NCBI GenBank assembly: GCA_964545895.1
Contig: CAZJHS010000005.1
Location: forward strand, 1 to 64,000
Direction: 5' to 3'
DNA: 64,000 nt
Source: UBA6183 sp964545895
GTDB taxonomy: Bacteria > Bacteroidota > Bacteroidia > UKL13-3
Shown here one piece after another: positions 33,654 through 42,707 of this stretch; the stretch's first letter is position 1, and every line of letters begins with the position of its first letter. The position numbers and the translations under genes were made by a program. The notes under the pieces were generated by a model. The model did not search any database and was not told the origin of the DNA. It saw only the letters and a program-made list of their open reading frames with translations.

Positions 33654-34682
33654 TTACTCGCCCATTTCAACCTTGCCGGTAAATGTGCCAGCAAATGCTT
33701 TTTCTTTTACTTTAGCTTCTACTTCGTCAGCCAACTCGGGGTTATCTAAAAACAGTTGTTTAACCGATTCGCGTCCTTGGCCTAATTTGGTATCGCCATA
33801 GCTAAACCACGAACCGCTTTTCTTTACAATTTCCATTTCAACTCCTAAGTCTACAATTTCGCCAACTTTTGAAATGCCTTCGCCATAAATAATATCAAAC
33901 TCAACGGTACGGAAAGGAGGCGCTACTTTATTTTTTACCACCTTAACCTTTGTACGGTTACCTACAATATCGTTGCCTTCTTTTAATTGGCCTATTCTAC
34001 GAATATCTAAACGTACCGAAGCATAAAACTTTAATGCATTACCACCAGTAGTGGTTTCTGGGTTACCAAACATCACCCCTATTTTTTCGCGCAACTGATT
34101 AATAAAAATACAAATACAACCTGTTTTATTAATGGTACCTGTTAATTTACGCAAAGCCTGGCTCATTAAACGCGCTTGTAAACCCATTTTACTATCGCCC
34201 ATTTCGCCTTCAATCTCTGCCTTTGGCACTAATGCAGCTACCGAGTCAATTACAATAATATCAATAGCACCCGAGCGAATTAATGCATCGGCAATTTCAA
34301 GTGCTTGCTCCCCATCATCAGGCTGCGATACCAAAAGATTATCTACATCAATACCTAACTTTTGCGCGTAGCCTTTATCAAATGCATGCTCTGCATCAAT
34401 AAATGCTGCCATGCCTCCTTTTTTCTGTACTTGTGCAATGGCATGTTGTGCCAATGTTGTTTTACCTGATGATTCAGGGCCATAAATCTCGATAATACGA
34501 CCTGTTGGAAATCCACCAATACCCAAGGCAATATCTAACCCTAACGATCCTGTTGAGCTCGACTCTACTCCTTCTACCGTACCACCATCTAATTTCATAA
34601 TGGTACCTTTACCATAAGCTTTTTCTAGCTTATCAATGGTTAACTGAAGGGCTTTTAATTTTTCTTTGTTATCTGTACTCAT
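33654..34682 (-). CDS. recA: Recombinase RecA
   Basis: About 342 residues from MSTDNKEKLKALQLTID; an upstream ATG at 34730 is in frame but implausible. Walker A is GPESSGKTTLA, Walker B is IDIIVIDSVAALVPK, and loop L2 is NQLREKIGVMFGNPETTTGGNALKFYAS. It makes the nucleoprotein filament for homologous recombination and SOS induction. A TAGGTTTG box on the minus strand at 34736-34743 is a likely promoter -7 element. Confidence 0.97.
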   Translation of the reverse strand: MSTDNKEKLKALQLTIDKLEKAYGKGTIMKLDGGTVEGVESSSTGSLGLDIALGIGGFPTGRIIEIYGPESSGKTTLAQHAIAQVQKKGGMAAFIDAEHAFDKGYAQKLGIDVDNLLVSQPDDGEQALEIADALIRSGAIDIIVIDSVAALVPKAEIEGEMGDSKMGLQARLMSQALRKLTGTINKTGCICIFINQLREKIGVMFGNPETTTGGNALKFYASVRLDIRRIGQLKEGNDIVGNRTKVKVVKNKVAPPFRTVEFDIIYGEGISKVGEIVDLGVEMEIVKKSGSWFSYGDTKLGQGRESVKQLFLDNPELADEVEAKVKEKAFAGTFTGKVEMGE

Positions 34683-34735
34683 GTCTGTATAAATTATGTT
34701 TCTTTTTTTTGATTTGTCTTCGAATTTCACTCAAT

Positions 34736-34743
34736 CAAACCTA
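34736..34743 (-). promoter_or_regulatory. -7 box of recA
   Basis: The minus strand reads TAGGTTTG, 53 bases before the chosen ATG. Confidence 0.4.
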
Positions 34744-34808
34744 AAAACCATTTTTTACTAAAATATTTAGCAATTATTTTCGATTTGATGCTACAAAGTA
34801 ACAATCCT

Positions 34809-34833
34809 CACTTCGCAGTGTATGTGCGAAGTG
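34809..34833 (-). terminator. Hairpin after HhH protein gene
   Basis: CACTTCGCA and TGCGAAGTG form a perfect 9-bp stem around seven bases, without a clear U tract. Confidence 0.5.
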
Positions 34834-34844
34834 AAAATTATTTT

Positions 34845-35759
34845 TTAATCGAAACGCAAATAAGGTTCCAACTTGCGGCAAGTTGAATCGGGAATAATGA
34901 GCACATTTTTTAAATCTTTGGCCGATGTAAATGGCCCATGTTGCTTGCGGTAATTAACCAATGCCGCAGCTTGTTTATACCTTAAGTATGGATGCTTTTT
35001 TAACTCTTCGTAGGTTACTTGATTAATGCGCAAATAGCGAACCTGCGCAACATCAACCGTAATTTTACCTTTTAATTCATCCATCAATAAAGGATCAAAG
35101 CCCCAAATTTCAGTAAGCTGATTAACGGTAAAAAATCCACCAACTTCGTTTCGGTAGGTAACAATTTTTGAAGCCATTTTAGGACCAATGCCATACAATT
35201 TAACCAAAGCTTGCGAGTCGGCCGTATTAAGTTCAACGGGGGCAATGGTTTTGGGTTGATAGGTTGTGTATGTTTTTGGTGGATACTTGTTATTAGCCAA
35301 AGTATCAAGCTGCACATAAGGCAACAACTGAGTTACCAATTGGCTATCTACATGATACAGTTTATACAAATCTGTGGCACGCCTAAACTTGCCACCTTTT
35401 TGCCTGTAATTTAAAATTGATTTTACATTTTTTGCCGTAAAGCCTAATAAGGTTAGTGTGGCCGAATCGACTGTATTAGGATTAAATGGAGCTAATACGG
35501 GAGTAGCAACCGCAGTAGTTGTTAATGGCGTGTTGTTGTCAATATCATTTACTAAACCAGCCTGCATGGATTGAGCAGCTGCTGGCAATGCCTGCACATT
35601 TACCAATATGGTTTGTACCGGAAATAACCACCTGTACACATACGGAAAAGCAAGAGAGAAAATAATTAAACCCAACAAAACGTAAATACCTTTACGTTCT
35701 GATTTACTAAATACAAAGTATTGTTTTAAAAAGTGGCTAGCTCTTTTTGTTTTTTTCAT
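34845..35759 (-). CDS. Membrane-anchored helix-hairpin-helix protein (ComEA-like)
   Basis: 304 residues. One membrane helix near 25-45 (GIYVLLGLIIFSLAFPYVY). Three HhH-type units follow: FNPNTVDSATLTLLGFTAKNVKSILNYRQKGG, VELNTADSQALVKLYGIGPKMASKIVTYRNEVGGF, and a C-terminal one near 235-300 (YLRYKQAAALVNYRKQHGPF). It is related to ComEA-type DNA-binding proteins, so it may bind DNA outside the cytoplasmic membrane; competence has not been shown. Its start overlaps the end of a 45-residue membrane protein gene by 23 bases. Confidence 0.85.
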   Translation of the reverse strand: MKKTKRASHFLKQYFVFSKSERKGIYVLLGLIIFSLAFPYVYRWLFPVQTILVNVQALPAAAQSMQAGLVNDIDNNTPLTTTAVATPVLAPFNPNTVDSATLTLLGFTAKNVKSILNYRQKGGKFRRATDLYKLYHVDSQLVTQLLPYVQLDTLANNKYPPKTYTTYQPKTIAPVELNTADSQALVKLYGIGPKMASKIVTYRNEVGGFFTVNQLTEIWGFDPLLMDELKGKITVDVAQVRYLRINQVTYEELKKHPYLRYKQAAALVNYRKQHGPFTSAKDLKNVLIIPDSTCRKLEPYLRFD

Positions 35760-35874
35760 CGCGCTCTTTTTGGAACCTTCTAATAAAGAAGTAATATAAC
35801 AAAAACGCTACGAAAATTCCAAAAAAGGTTTCGGTGGCCATCCATATCCAAAAACTATCACCCCAACTTGTCAT
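35737..35874 (-). CDS. Small single-span membrane protein
   Basis: 45 residues: MTSWGDSFWIWMATETFFG, then a hydrophobic span IFVAFLLYYFFI, then a charged tail RRFQKERDEKNKKS. ATG at 35872-35874, TAG at 35737-35739. It overlaps the start of the HhH protein by 23 bases, so translation is probably coupled. The amino-acid pattern (aromatic N-terminus, one helix, basic and acidic tail) is that of a real small membrane protein. Function unknown. Confidence 0.6.
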   Translation of the reverse strand: MTSWGDSFWIWMATETFFGIFVAFLLYYFFIRRFQKERDEKNKKS

Positions 35875-35921
35875 AACTAACTATATTTTTTAATGATGCG
35901 AATATGCGATAAATAATACAA

Positions 35922-36833
35922 TTAACCTTTACTAACCAAAGCCAATTGTTGGGCAACTACAGCTAAACCTTGCTCAAAAGTATGGGGTTTATAGCCTAAC
36001 TCCTGTTTAGCTTTATCAATAATAAAACCTGTAATAGGCGGACGCTTAGCTGGTTGTTTAATGCCTTCGCTGGTGCTTAAGTTTAACAAGTTTTTATCCA
36101 AGTTAAAATATGCCGCAACGCGGTAAACTAAATCAAACACACTCATAAAATCGCTTCCACTTATGTGGTAAATACCTTGTGCTTTTTGTGCAGCAGCCAA
36201 TGCACAACCTTGTGCTAAATCTTCGGCCAAGGTTGGTGTGCGAAATTGATCGCCCACTACATTGAGTGTTTTACCTTGTTCTAAATTAGTTTTTGCCCAA
36301 AGCACAATATTGCTTCGGCTCATATCATTTACTACACCGTATACTAAAACGGTACGTATAATAGCCCAACTTTTACTATTGTTTATTACCCATTGCTCGG
36401 CCAAATATTTACTGTTACCGTAATAGCTTAGCGGCTTAGGCGTTTCTGTTTCCAAAACCGGCCCATGTGTGCCATCAAAAATAAAATCGGTTGAAAGGTG
36501 CACCAAGTGTGCGTTGTGTGTATTGCAAGCAGCAACTAAATATTTTACTGCATCTATATTTAAGGCATCACAACCTGCATGGTCGCTTTCGCAAGCATCC
36601 ACATTGGTCATAGCCGCAGTATTAATTACCACATCGGGTTTGTATTGAGCTATTACGGCATCTACTTCTGTTTGGTTGGTAATATCTAACGATTGATAAA
36701 CATAACCCGTTTGTTCAGCATATCTATCGCCACCACGTGCGGTAGCAATTAACTGTACCTGATGTTGTGTTTTATAATAATCGGTGAGCTTTTGCCCCAA
36801 TAAACCATTGCTTCCAGTAACCAAAACTTTCAT
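35922..36833 (-). CDS. SDR-type sugar-nucleotide reductase (RmlD-like)
   Basis: About 303 residues from MKVLVTGSNGLLGQKLTDYY, the Rossmann NAD(P) motif; the ORF extension to 36893 overlaps the upstream HTH gene and is not used. The RmlD pattern includes VINTAAMTNVDACESDH, LVHLSTDFIFDGTHGPVLE and the catalytic YYGNSKYLAEQ. It is probably dTDP-4-dehydrorhamnose reductase or a relative acting on surface sugars; no other rml genes adjoin it. Confidence 0.82.
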   Translation of the reverse strand: MKVLVTGSNGLLGQKLTDYYKTQHQVQLIATARGGDRYAEQTGYVYQSLDITNQTEVDAVIAQYKPDVVINTAAMTNVDACESDHAGCDALNIDAVKYLVAACNTHNAHLVHLSTDFIFDGTHGPVLETETPKPLSYYGNSKYLAEQWVINNSKSWAIIRTVLVYGVVNDMSRSNIVLWAKTNLEQGKTLNVVGDQFRTPTLAEDLAQGCALAAAQKAQGIYHISGSDFMSVFDLVYRVAAYFNLDKNLLNLSTSEGIKQPAKRPPITGFIIDKAKQELGYKPHTFEQGLAVVAQQLALVSKG

Positions 36834-36849
36834 GGTGCAAGTATATAAT

Positions 36850-37056
36850 TTATTCGGCAACGTATTCCAAAATATCTGCTGGTTGACAGTCAAGAACCTT
36901 ACAAATAGCTTCGAGGGTTGAAAAACGAATGGCCTTGGCTTTACCAGTTTTAAGTATAGATAAGTTGGATAAGGTAATATCTACTTTTTCGGATAACTCA
37001 TTCAGGCTCATTTTTCGTTTAGCCATCATCACGGCTAAATTTAAAATTATTGCCAT
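36850..37056 (-). CDS. XRE/YozG-like HTH regulator
   Basis: 68 residues forming one Cro/C1-type helix-turn-helix: KRKMSLNELSEKVDITLSNLSILKTGKAKAIRFSTLEAICKVLDCQPADIL. It follows the DUF2975 membrane protein by three bases. That pairing is common in Firmicutes and Bacteroidota, where the regulator is thought to act with its membrane partner. Target unknown. Confidence 0.88.
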   Translation of the reverse strand: MAIILNLAVMMAKRKMSLNELSEKVDITLSNLSILKTGKAKAIRFSTLEAICKVLDCQPADILEYVAE

Positions 37057-37059
37057 AGT

Positions 37060-37683
37060 TTAAATAGTAAAATCACTTTCGTGTTTCAAAGTCATTCCAT
37101 AACGAAAAACTTCAACCAATATTAAAACAAGAAGCATATAGAAAAATCCAGACAACGTAGAGTAGTCGTAATAAAATGCAATATATTTATCGGTCAAGGT
37201 TATCTTATTTTTGAGAACACTTTCGAACACTAAATTTTTAACAACTTGTAGAATAGGCGAAAAACCAACTATTAGCGCTACTAATCTTAAGCGTGTTATA
37301 TTTTGTTGTTCAAAAACGGCCTGTTCACTCAGTGATTTAAAAACGCGTAACAATAGCCATGTAAACCAAAGCCAGATTAATTGATGTAAAATATTTACCA
37401 TAAATACGATCCACGCATTCTTTTCCATTGATGCTATCTCGTTATATTTTACGGAGGCATGAGCATTTGTCATTTCAAATATTCGCGATTTTGAATTATT
37501 TGAAGTTTGTTCAATCAGACGGTCATTGAATTCAATTGGTATCACTCTGACTTCAGAAACAATCAATGTTTTTTTTGATAAATACCCCCCAATAGTATAT
37601 AAAGTTGCAATAACATGTAGAATAAAACCAGCTACAAAGCACCAGTATATCACACGGATGATTTTAGAATTGAGTGTTTTCAT
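37060..37683 (-). CDS. DUF2975 membrane protein
   Basis: About 207 residues from MKTLNSKIIRVIYWCFVAGFIL; the ORF upstream to 37764 is not needed. Four hydrophobic segments: about 8-30, 100-125 (NILHQLIWLWFTWLLLRVF), 142-165 and 185-205. This matches DUF2975, which occurs next to YozG-type HTH regulators. The HTH gene follows three bases later. Confidence 0.75.
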   Translation of the reverse strand: MKTLNSKIIRVIYWCFVAGFILHVIATLYTIGGYLSKKTLIVSEVRVIPIEFNDRLIEQTSNNSKSRIFEMTNAHASVKYNEIASMEKNAWIVFMVNILHQLIWLWFTWLLLRVFKSLSEQAVFEQQNITRLRLVALIVGFSPILQVVKNLVFESVLKNKITLTDKYIAFYYDYSTLSGFFYMLLVLILVEVFRYGMTLKHESDFTI

Positions 37684-37875
37684 TTTAATAGTATTATAAA
37701 TATTTAAAGTGGTAAAATTATAAACTATTTTAACGAAAAACAAATTATTTTTATTGTTATTCAATAAAAATTAATTCTTATTCAACCATTAAAAATTGAA
37801 TATCTCAATTCACTTACTTCGGTAAATAGGCATTTCTTTATAGGCAAACCGCTGCCACTCTGTCATAATTTGTTA

Positions 37876-37883
37876 TATATTTG
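37876..37883 (+). promoter_or_regulatory. -7 box of miaB
   Basis: TATATTTG, 22 bases before the miaB ATG; no clear -33 element. Confidence 0.45.
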
Positions 37884-37905
37884 CGCACCAAATTTAGAAG
37901 AATAC

Positions 37906-39288
37906 ATGAGAGGATTAATTGGCGATACACCAGTAGAAACTGCTAAAAGAAGCTTATATATAGAAACTTACGGTTGTGCCATGAATTTGGCCGATAGCGA
38001 GGTAATGGCTAGTATTATGCAAGCCGAAGGTTTTACTACCACAGACGACCCACTAAAAGCTGATGTGGTGTTTTTAAACACCTGCGCTATTAGAGATAAT
38101 GCCGAGGCCAAAATTTGGGGCCGATTAAAAGAAATGAAAGGCAATAAGCGCAAAAACCCTGGTATGATTGTAGGCCTGATGGGATGCATGGCCGAGCGTT
38201 TAAAATCTAAATTATTGGAGCAAGATCAGTTGGTTGATATTGTAGTGGGACCAGATGCCTACCGCGATATTCCTAAACTCATACAACAAGTAGAAGAAGG
38301 CCAACGTGCGGTAAATGTTTTATTGAGCAGAGAAGAAACGTATGCCGAAATTACTCCGGTGCGTTTAAGCAGCAATGGTGTAAATGCTTTTGTAAGCATT
38401 ATGCGCGGTTGCGATAACATGTGTTCGTTTTGTGTAGTACCGTTTACCCGCGGACGTGAACGCAGCAGAGAGCCCGAAAGTATTGTACGCGAGGCTACCG
38501 AATTATTTAACCAAGGCTACAAAGAAGTAACTTTATTGGGCCAAAATGTAGACTCGTACAAATGGCAAAACGAAGCGGGTGAAACCTTGTGCAACTTTGC
38601 TCAATTGCTCGAAAAAGTGGCGCTTATCTCGCCAGAGTTACGTGTTCGTTTTTCATCATCGCACCCAAAAGATATTACCGATGAAGTATTGTTTACCATT
38701 AAAAAGTACGACAATATTTGCAACTACATTCATTACCCAGTACAAAGCGGAAACTCGCGCGTGCTTAAAATGATGAATCGCACATACGACCGCCCTTGGC
38801 TTGAAACACGCTTAGCACGCATACGTGAGATTTTGCCTGATGTAGGAATTAGCACGGATGCCATTGTGGGTTTTTGTAGCGAAACCGAAGAAGAGTTTCA
38901 AGATACTTTGGAGTTTTTTAAAGCCTCGAAGTTTGAGTTTGCCTTTATGTATGCATACAGCGAACGCCCCGGAACATTAGCCGAGCGCAAGTACGAAGAT
39001 GATATTACTCCTGAAATAAAAAGCCGCAGATTAGCAGAGTTGGTTGCCTTACAAAACAGCATAAGTTTAGCCAATAAGCAAAAGTTTATTGGCAATACAT
39101 ACCGTGTATTGATTGAAGGTTATTCAAAAAAATCGGATGCTGATTACAAAGGCCGAACCGACCAAAATCAATTGGTGGTTTTCCCTGTAAGCGAAGGCTA
39201 TAGCAAAGGAGATTATGTAAATGTATTAATTGAAAAATGTACCATGACTAGCCTATTTGGTAAAGTGGTTGAGGCAGTTAAATATTAA
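37906..39288 (+). CDS. miaB: tRNA-2-methylthio-N6-dimethylallyladenosine synthase
   Basis: About 460 residues from MRGLIGDTPVETAKRSLYIETYGCAMN (a TTG at 37870 is a poorer start). The UPF0004 domain has cluster cysteines in YGCAMN, NTCAIRDNAE and MGCMAERL. The radical-SAM motif is RGCDNMCSFCVVP. A C-terminal TRAM domain follows (GNTYRVLIEGYSKK to VNVLIEKCTM). It methylthiolates i6A37 of tRNAs. The MtfA-like gene begins five bases after its stop. Confidence 0.95.
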   Translation: MRGLIGDTPVETAKRSLYIETYGCAMNLADSEVMASIMQAEGFTTTDDPLKADVVFLNTCAIRDNAEAKIWGRLKEMKGNKRKNPGMIVGLMGCMAERLKSKLLEQDQLVDIVVGPDAYRDIPKLIQQVEEGQRAVNVLLSREETYAEITPVRLSSNGVNAFVSIMRGCDNMCSFCVVPFTRGRERSREPESIVREATELFNQGYKEVTLLGQNVDSYKWQNEAGETLCNFAQLLEKVALISPELRVRFSSSHPKDITDEVLFTIKKYDNICNYIHYPVQSGNSRVLKMMNRTYDRPWLETRLARIREILPDVGISTDAIVGFCSETEEEFQDTLEFFKASKFEFAFMYAYSERPGTLAERKYEDDITPEIKSRRLAELVALQNSISLANKQKFIGNTYRVLIEGYSKKSDADYKGRTDQNQLVVFPVSEGYSKGDYVNVLIEKCTMTSLFGKVVEAVKY

Positions 39289-39292
39289 CAAA

Positions 39293-40735
39293 ATGGCTTT
39301 TATTCAGGTATTTGGAGCTTTATTTATCATCTTTCTCATTGGTTACATAGTGAGTTGGAAAGAGATGAAACATGCCTTCAAAACTAACTTTGCGCTTTCA
39401 AACAAATCGTTGGTTTTGCTACCACCTGATTTATTTAAAGAGGCCTGGTTTCCATTCCTGAACACCTATTTCCCTTACTTTCAACAACTGAATAATGAGG
39501 GTAAGGAAAATTTCAAAACACGACTAATTCAAAACTTAAAAGATCTAGAAATTATTGGTAAGGAAGGGTTAGAACTGAATGATGAAATGCGAATATTATT
39601 ATGTGCCAGTTTAACTCAGCTAACCTTTGGGTTTAAGTTGCAAGGATTGCGTGGCTACAAGGGTTTACATATTTACCCTCGTGCGTTTTATTCCAAATAC
39701 TATAATGGCTTGATTGAATCTGTTAGTTATAAAGAAAACATCATTGCGCTTTCTTGGATTGATTATGAAAAAGGTATTCTGAATAATTCTGACGGTAAGG
39801 ACTTGGGCTTGGCGGAATTTTCTAACGCATTACTTCAAACAGTAAAAAATGGAGAACGTTTCGAACTATCTTTTGCTAGTTACCTTGATAGATGGATGGA
39901 AGTTGTGAGTCAGTGTGAACAGATTGATGATTTTTTTGATTTTATTCATGCAGATAAACATGGCTACAAAGTGGACATTATCTTCCCTAAATCCATAGTT
40001 ATGTTTTTTGAAAAATCCTATGAGTTTAAAAATAGGTTTCACTCTATCTATGCGCACATGTGCGTATTGATGAATCAAAACCCGTTAAATATCACAGCAA
40101 ACTACTCATACAATTCAGATTCATTCAAAACGTTGAAACTATCTACTCCTCTTCCCAAAAAAATAGAAGTTAAATACCAGAATTTAAATTGGCATTGGAG
40201 CTACAATTTGTTGTTTGTTTCGCTATTCGGATTTCCATTTATAGCACCCTACTTTGTTGCCTCTTATCACGTAATTAACTTTCCAGAACTCTTTATCTAC
40301 TGCATAGCCACAGGATTAGCTGCTACTTTGTTTACTCGAAAACTAAACAGAAAATATTTACTCTTCAGCACTGATACTAGGCTATTATTATATAACTTGT
40401 TTGTTGCCGGCCCACTCTTATTTACTCTACTTCTACTAATAAACGATACCATCACTTTTTCATCTACTAAGGATTCGCACGCTATAAGTTCGATGAGAAA
40501 AATTTATGAGGGCGGAGGTCGAAGAAGAGCATCATTTGTTACAGATTTAGAATTTGAATATAAGGATAATTATTTAGCGAACTATCCATTCGCCAGAAGA
40601 GTAAGTGAGACTAATGCAGACTTAAGTAAGATATTTGAATCAACTATAAACTACGAGATAAAAACAGGCTGTTTGGGTTTTAAGTACATATCTAAAAAAG
40701 AAATAGAATACCCTACTCAACAACCAGAATTTTAG
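39293..40735 (+). CDS. MtfA-like protein with degenerate zinc site, membrane-anchored
   Basis: About 480 residues from MAFIQVFGALFIIFLIGYIVSW, one N-terminal helix. Residues about 45-270 follow the MtfA (M90 zinc peptidase) pattern: ILLCASLTQLTFGFKLQGLRGYKGLHIYPRAF, then NIIALSWIDYEKG. The HEFAH zinc motif of the family is replaced by LAEFSNALL: the first His is Ala, the second Asn, only Glu remains, so peptidase activity is unlikely. The C-terminal half has two or three membrane helices (about 325-400). Role unknown, possibly a scaffold. It is cotranscribed with miaB. Confidence 0.7.
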   Translation: MAFIQVFGALFIIFLIGYIVSWKEMKHAFKTNFALSNKSLVLLPPDLFKEAWFPFLNTYFPYFQQLNNEGKENFKTRLIQNLKDLEIIGKEGLELNDEMRILLCASLTQLTFGFKLQGLRGYKGLHIYPRAFYSKYYNGLIESVSYKENIIALSWIDYEKGILNNSDGKDLGLAEFSNALLQTVKNGERFELSFASYLDRWMEVVSQCEQIDDFFDFIHADKHGYKVDIIFPKSIVMFFEKSYEFKNRFHSIYAHMCVLMNQNPLNITANYSYNSDSFKTLKLSTPLPKKIEVKYQNLNWHWSYNLLFVSLFGFPFIAPYFVASYHVINFPELFIYCIATGLAATLFTRKLNRKYLLFSTDTRLLLYNLFVAGPLLFTLLLLINDTITFSSTKDSHAISSMRKIYEGGGRRRASFVTDLEFEYKDNYLANYPFARRVSETNADLSKIFESTINYEIKTGCLGFKYISKKEIEYPTQQPEF

Positions 40736-40741
40736 AATACC

Positions 40742-42001
40742 ATGAACATTCAAGAAATAAAACAACGTTTTGAAATTATAGGCAACTCGCCCCTACTTAA
40801 TATTGCTTTAGAAACAGCAGTTAAGGTGGCTCCTACTGATATCTCGGTTTTAATTAACGGAGAAAGTGGTGTAGGTAAAGAAGCCTTTAGCAAAATTATA
40901 CATGCTTTAAGCAACCGTAAACACGGAAATTTTATTGCTGTAAACTGTGGTGCAATTCCCGAAGGCACTATCGATTCTGAATTATTTGGCCACGAAAAAG
41001 GTTCGTTTACCGGAGCACATGATACGCGTAAAGGTTACTTTGAAACGGTTAGCGGAGGAACCATTTTTTTAGATGAAGTTGGTGAACTTCCGCTTGAAAC
41101 CCAAGCACGTTTATTGCGTGTATTAGAAAGTGGCGAGTTTATCAAAGTGGGTTCATCAAAAACACAAAAAACAGATGTGCGTGTAGTGGCTGCAACCAAT
41201 AAAGATTTATTGGAGTTGGCTTCGCGCGGACGTTTTAGAGAAGATTTATACTACCGTTTAAGTACAGTGCCAATTAAGGTTCCACCTTTGCGCGAGCGTA
41301 AAGAAGATATTCATTTATTGTTTAGAAAATTTGCTGCCGATTTCTCTGAAAAGTATCGCTCTAAAACGGTGATATTAGAACCAGATGCAGCACAAATGAT
41401 TGTGAATTACTCGTGGCCCGGCAACATTCGTCAGCTAAAAAACATAGCCGAACAACTAAGCGTGCTTGATGAAGATAAAATTGTAAATGCCAGCGAACTT
41501 CAACGTGTACTGCCTGCCGAACGCCAAAGTTTACCTATGCTTATGGGTACCAACGTAGACCATGGCATGAGCGAACGCGATATTTTTTACAAGGTGTTGT
41601 TTGATATGAAAAAAGACATGAATGATTTAAAAAGCATTGTGTTTGGCATGATTCAACAAAACCCCAATAGCGATAATTTAACCAACTTGGTAAACAATGT
41701 AGGGTTAATGAATAACAACAATACCGAGCATTTAAACACGGTAGTTTCTACTCCTCAAAACTTTTACCATCAACCCCAACAACCGCAGGTACTACCTATA
41801 AATACTCCGCAACCCAACAACCAATTTATTGAGATAAAAGATGCTGTGGTACCCGAGTCGCTTTCTATTGAAGACAAAGAAATTGAACTGATAAAAAAAG
41901 CGTTAAACAAATACAACGGCAGACGTAAAAAAGCAGCTCAAGAACTTGGTATAAGCGAGCGTACACTTTACCGAAAAATTAAACAATACGATTTAGAATA
42001 A
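40742..42001 (+). CDS. Sigma-54-dependent transcriptional activator, no receiver
   Basis: 419 residues. The AAA+ domain starts near residue 10: Walker A GESGVGKEAFSK, loop L1 ELFGHEKGSFTGAHDTRKGYFE (GSFTGA in place of GAFTGA), Walker B GGTIFLDEVGELPL, and R-finger RFREDLYYRL. A Gln/Asn-rich linker (about 270-370) follows and a Fis-type HTH (KKAAQELGISERTLYRKIKQYDLE) ends the protein. No receiver or sensory domain precedes the AAA+ module, so activity must be controlled otherwise. It sits six bases after the MtfA-like gene. Confidence 0.92.
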   Translation: MNIQEIKQRFEIIGNSPLLNIALETAVKVAPTDISVLINGESGVGKEAFSKIIHALSNRKHGNFIAVNCGAIPEGTIDSELFGHEKGSFTGAHDTRKGYFETVSGGTIFLDEVGELPLETQARLLRVLESGEFIKVGSSKTQKTDVRVVAATNKDLLELASRGRFREDLYYRLSTVPIKVPPLRERKEDIHLLFRKFAADFSEKYRSKTVILEPDAAQMIVNYSWPGNIRQLKNIAEQLSVLDEDKIVNASELQRVLPAERQSLPMLMGTNVDHGMSERDIFYKVLFDMKKDMNDLKSIVFGMIQQNPNSDNLTNLVNNVGLMNNNNTEHLNTVVSTPQNFYHQPQQPQVLPINTPQPNNQFIEIKDAVVPESLSIEDKEIELIKKALNKYNGRRKKAAQELGISERTLYRKIKQYDLE

Positions 42002-42011
42002 TACACCAACT

Positions 42012-42386
42012 ATGAAAAAAATGCTTTCGCTAATAGCTCTTGTAGGAGCTTTACACCTTGGTGCTAAAGCCCAAGTAATTGACGAAAAAAATGGTAAAAC
42101 TTATTATTACTTTGATAGCATAAATCAAAAACAAGTAAAAGAAATTTTCCATCATATTGCCGAGTTGCAAATGTTTGCTGATAACCAAGGAAACATGCGC
42201 GACACCATGATTCATATAAAAAACGGGCCATACACACGCTACCATCCTAATGGCACTTTAGCTTGCAGTGGCATGTACAATAAAGAGCGTAAAACAGGTT
42301 CTTGGAAACACTACTCTCCACAAGGTAAACTTATAAAAACCGAAGAGTGGTTAGACGATAAATTAATTAAAAGCACTAAACTATAG
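42012..42386 (+). CDS. Secreted MORN-repeat (YwqK-like) protein
   Basis: 124 residues with signal peptide MKKMLSLIALVGALHLGAKAQ. MORN-like repeats run from GPYTRYHPNGTLACSGMYNKERKTGSWKHYSPQGKLIKTEEWLDDKL. This is the YwqK-type pattern, sometimes annotated as an antitoxin, but here probably just a periplasmic or surface protein. It follows the sigma-54 activator by ten bases. A palindromic terminator overlaps its stop codon. Confidence 0.8.
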   Translation: MKKMLSLIALVGALHLGAKAQVIDEKNGKTYYYFDSINQKQVKEIFHHIAELQMFADNQGNMRDTMIHIKNGPYTRYHPNGTLACSGMYNKERKTGSWKHYSPQGKLIKTEEWLDDKLIKSTKL

Positions 42387-42399
42387 TTTGGTGCTTTTG
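42370..42399 (+). terminator. Terminator overlapping the stop codon
   Basis: AAAGCACTAAAC pairs with GTTTGGTGCTTT, then T run. The TAG stop lies inside the stem-loop. Confidence 0.75.
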
Positions 42400-42553
42400 G
42401 GTTTTATCCTACTTTTTTTCGATGAGACAAAAGTATCTCGGGTTCTAAAGATTAGAAAGAAGTAGCACTCCCAAAAACGATTTTTCCAATTTTCTTTTCG
42501 CACTTTTTTTAGAAAAAAGTACTGCAAAAAATCAAACGATTTTATAGCGCTTC

Positions 42554-42598
42554 ATCACCAATACGCACAAGGCCAGCCGCCCCTTGGCCTTTGGTGAT
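42554..42598. repeat. Nested GC-rich inverted repeat
   Basis: ATCACCA...TGGTGAT encloses AAGGCCA...TGGCCTT, a two-storey cruciform in otherwise AT-rich DNA. 42400-42707 has no gene. Confidence 0.6.
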
Positions 42599-42707
42599 TC
42601 CACCCGCAGAGGGCGGCCGCGCCAAATTGTTTAAAGCCCACCGCACCTGAATCCTTCAAGCAGATATTATTGATTTCTGAATAATTAAACTTAAGCTTTG
42701 ATAATCT

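Noticed and set aside
36834..36893. Upstream start for the RmlD-like protein
   Set aside because: Overlaps the HTH gene and precedes the canonical MKVLVTG start.
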